From Candidatus Omnitrophota bacterium (GTDB lineage Bacteria; Omnitrophota; Gorgyraeia; Gygaellales; Profunditerraquicolaceae): a stretch of DNA of 5,087 nt. The notes beneath the pieces were generated by a model. It did not search any database. It saw only the letters and a program-made list of their open reading frames with translations, and had not been told where the DNA came from. This document shows, in pieces, positions 5,050 to 5,087 of the stretch (the first letter of the stretch is position 1; every line of letters begins with the position of its first letter). The position numbers were made by a program, and so were the translations under genes. Location: contig JAHFFQ010000112.1 of assembly GCA_023247875.1 (NCBI GenBank), positions 1 to 5,087 on the forward strand, read 5' to 3'.

Positions 5050-5087
5050 GTGAAACACTTAAAACAGGTTGACCCGGAGATTTACGC
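5050..5087 (+). CDS. glyA: Serine hydroxymethyltransferase, 5' end only
   Basis: Only 12 codons plus two bases are present, from a GTG start with a good Shine-Dalgarno, and the frame runs off the right edge. The peptide reads MKHLKQVDPEIY. The VDPEIY segment is the typical opening of bacterial GlyA, which converts serine and tetrahydrofolate to glycine and methylene-tetrahydrofolate using PLP. No catalytic residues fall within the window, so the call rests on this short match and on context: glyA follows rpiB and a YwlE-like gene in Bacillus subtilis as well. The products, glycine and one-carbon units, both feed purine synthesis, in keeping with purD and purE upstream. Confidence 0.78.
   Translation, partial: MKHLKQVDPEIY

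Overview
The window is a gene-dense bacterial segment. Every supported gene reads on the + strand, and most genes are separated by only a few bases or overlap. GC content is moderate, and the first gene looks more AT-rich than the purine genes. The gene content (a TsaC-type domain fused to a low-molecular-weight phosphatase, followed by rpiB and glyA) and the GGGAC-type intergenic palindromes suggest an uncultured anaerobic lineage such as Omnitrophota or another PVC-like group. This placement rests on remembered gene order and style, not on a marker gene, so it is tentative.

Layout. Bases 1-341 hold a small helical protein of unknown function whose true start may lie left of the window. Next come a small single-domain cupin (346-633) and a secreted protein with a clear signal peptide and a probable beta-sandwich fold (639-1334). 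These two genes follow their predecessors by 4-5 bases and lack a visible Shine-Dalgarno. A YbaB/EbfC nucleoid-associated protein (1371-1649) follows, with a strong ribosome binding site. A compact tandem palindrome (1659-1687) then separates it from purD (1704-2972), which is followed closely by class I purE (2982-3464). purE, the TsaC/phosphatase fusion (3461-4522) and rpiB (4519-4959) are chained by two ATGA overlaps. A 77-base imperfect palindrome (4957-5033) begins on the rpiB stop codon and ends 3 bases before the ribosome binding site of glyA, whose first 12 codons close the window.

How the genes fit together. PurD and PurE catalyse two steps of de novo purine synthesis. GlyA makes glycine (the PurD substrate) and one-carbon units for the same pathway. 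RpiB interconverts ribose-5-phosphate and ribulose-5-phosphate and so feeds PRPP. The fusion joins the threonylcarbamoyl-AMP synthase of tRNA t6A synthesis to a phosphatase resembling the YwlE protein-arginine phosphatase. In Bacillus subtilis the separate genes ywlC, ywlE, rpiB (ywlF) and glyA lie in the same order, so this is a condensed form of an old gene neighbourhood.

No wholly new multi-gene system is evident. The items most worth a second look are the fusion enzyme with its Ser variant in the phosphatase loop, the two related palindromic elements, and the uncharacterised secreted protein beside housekeeping genes.
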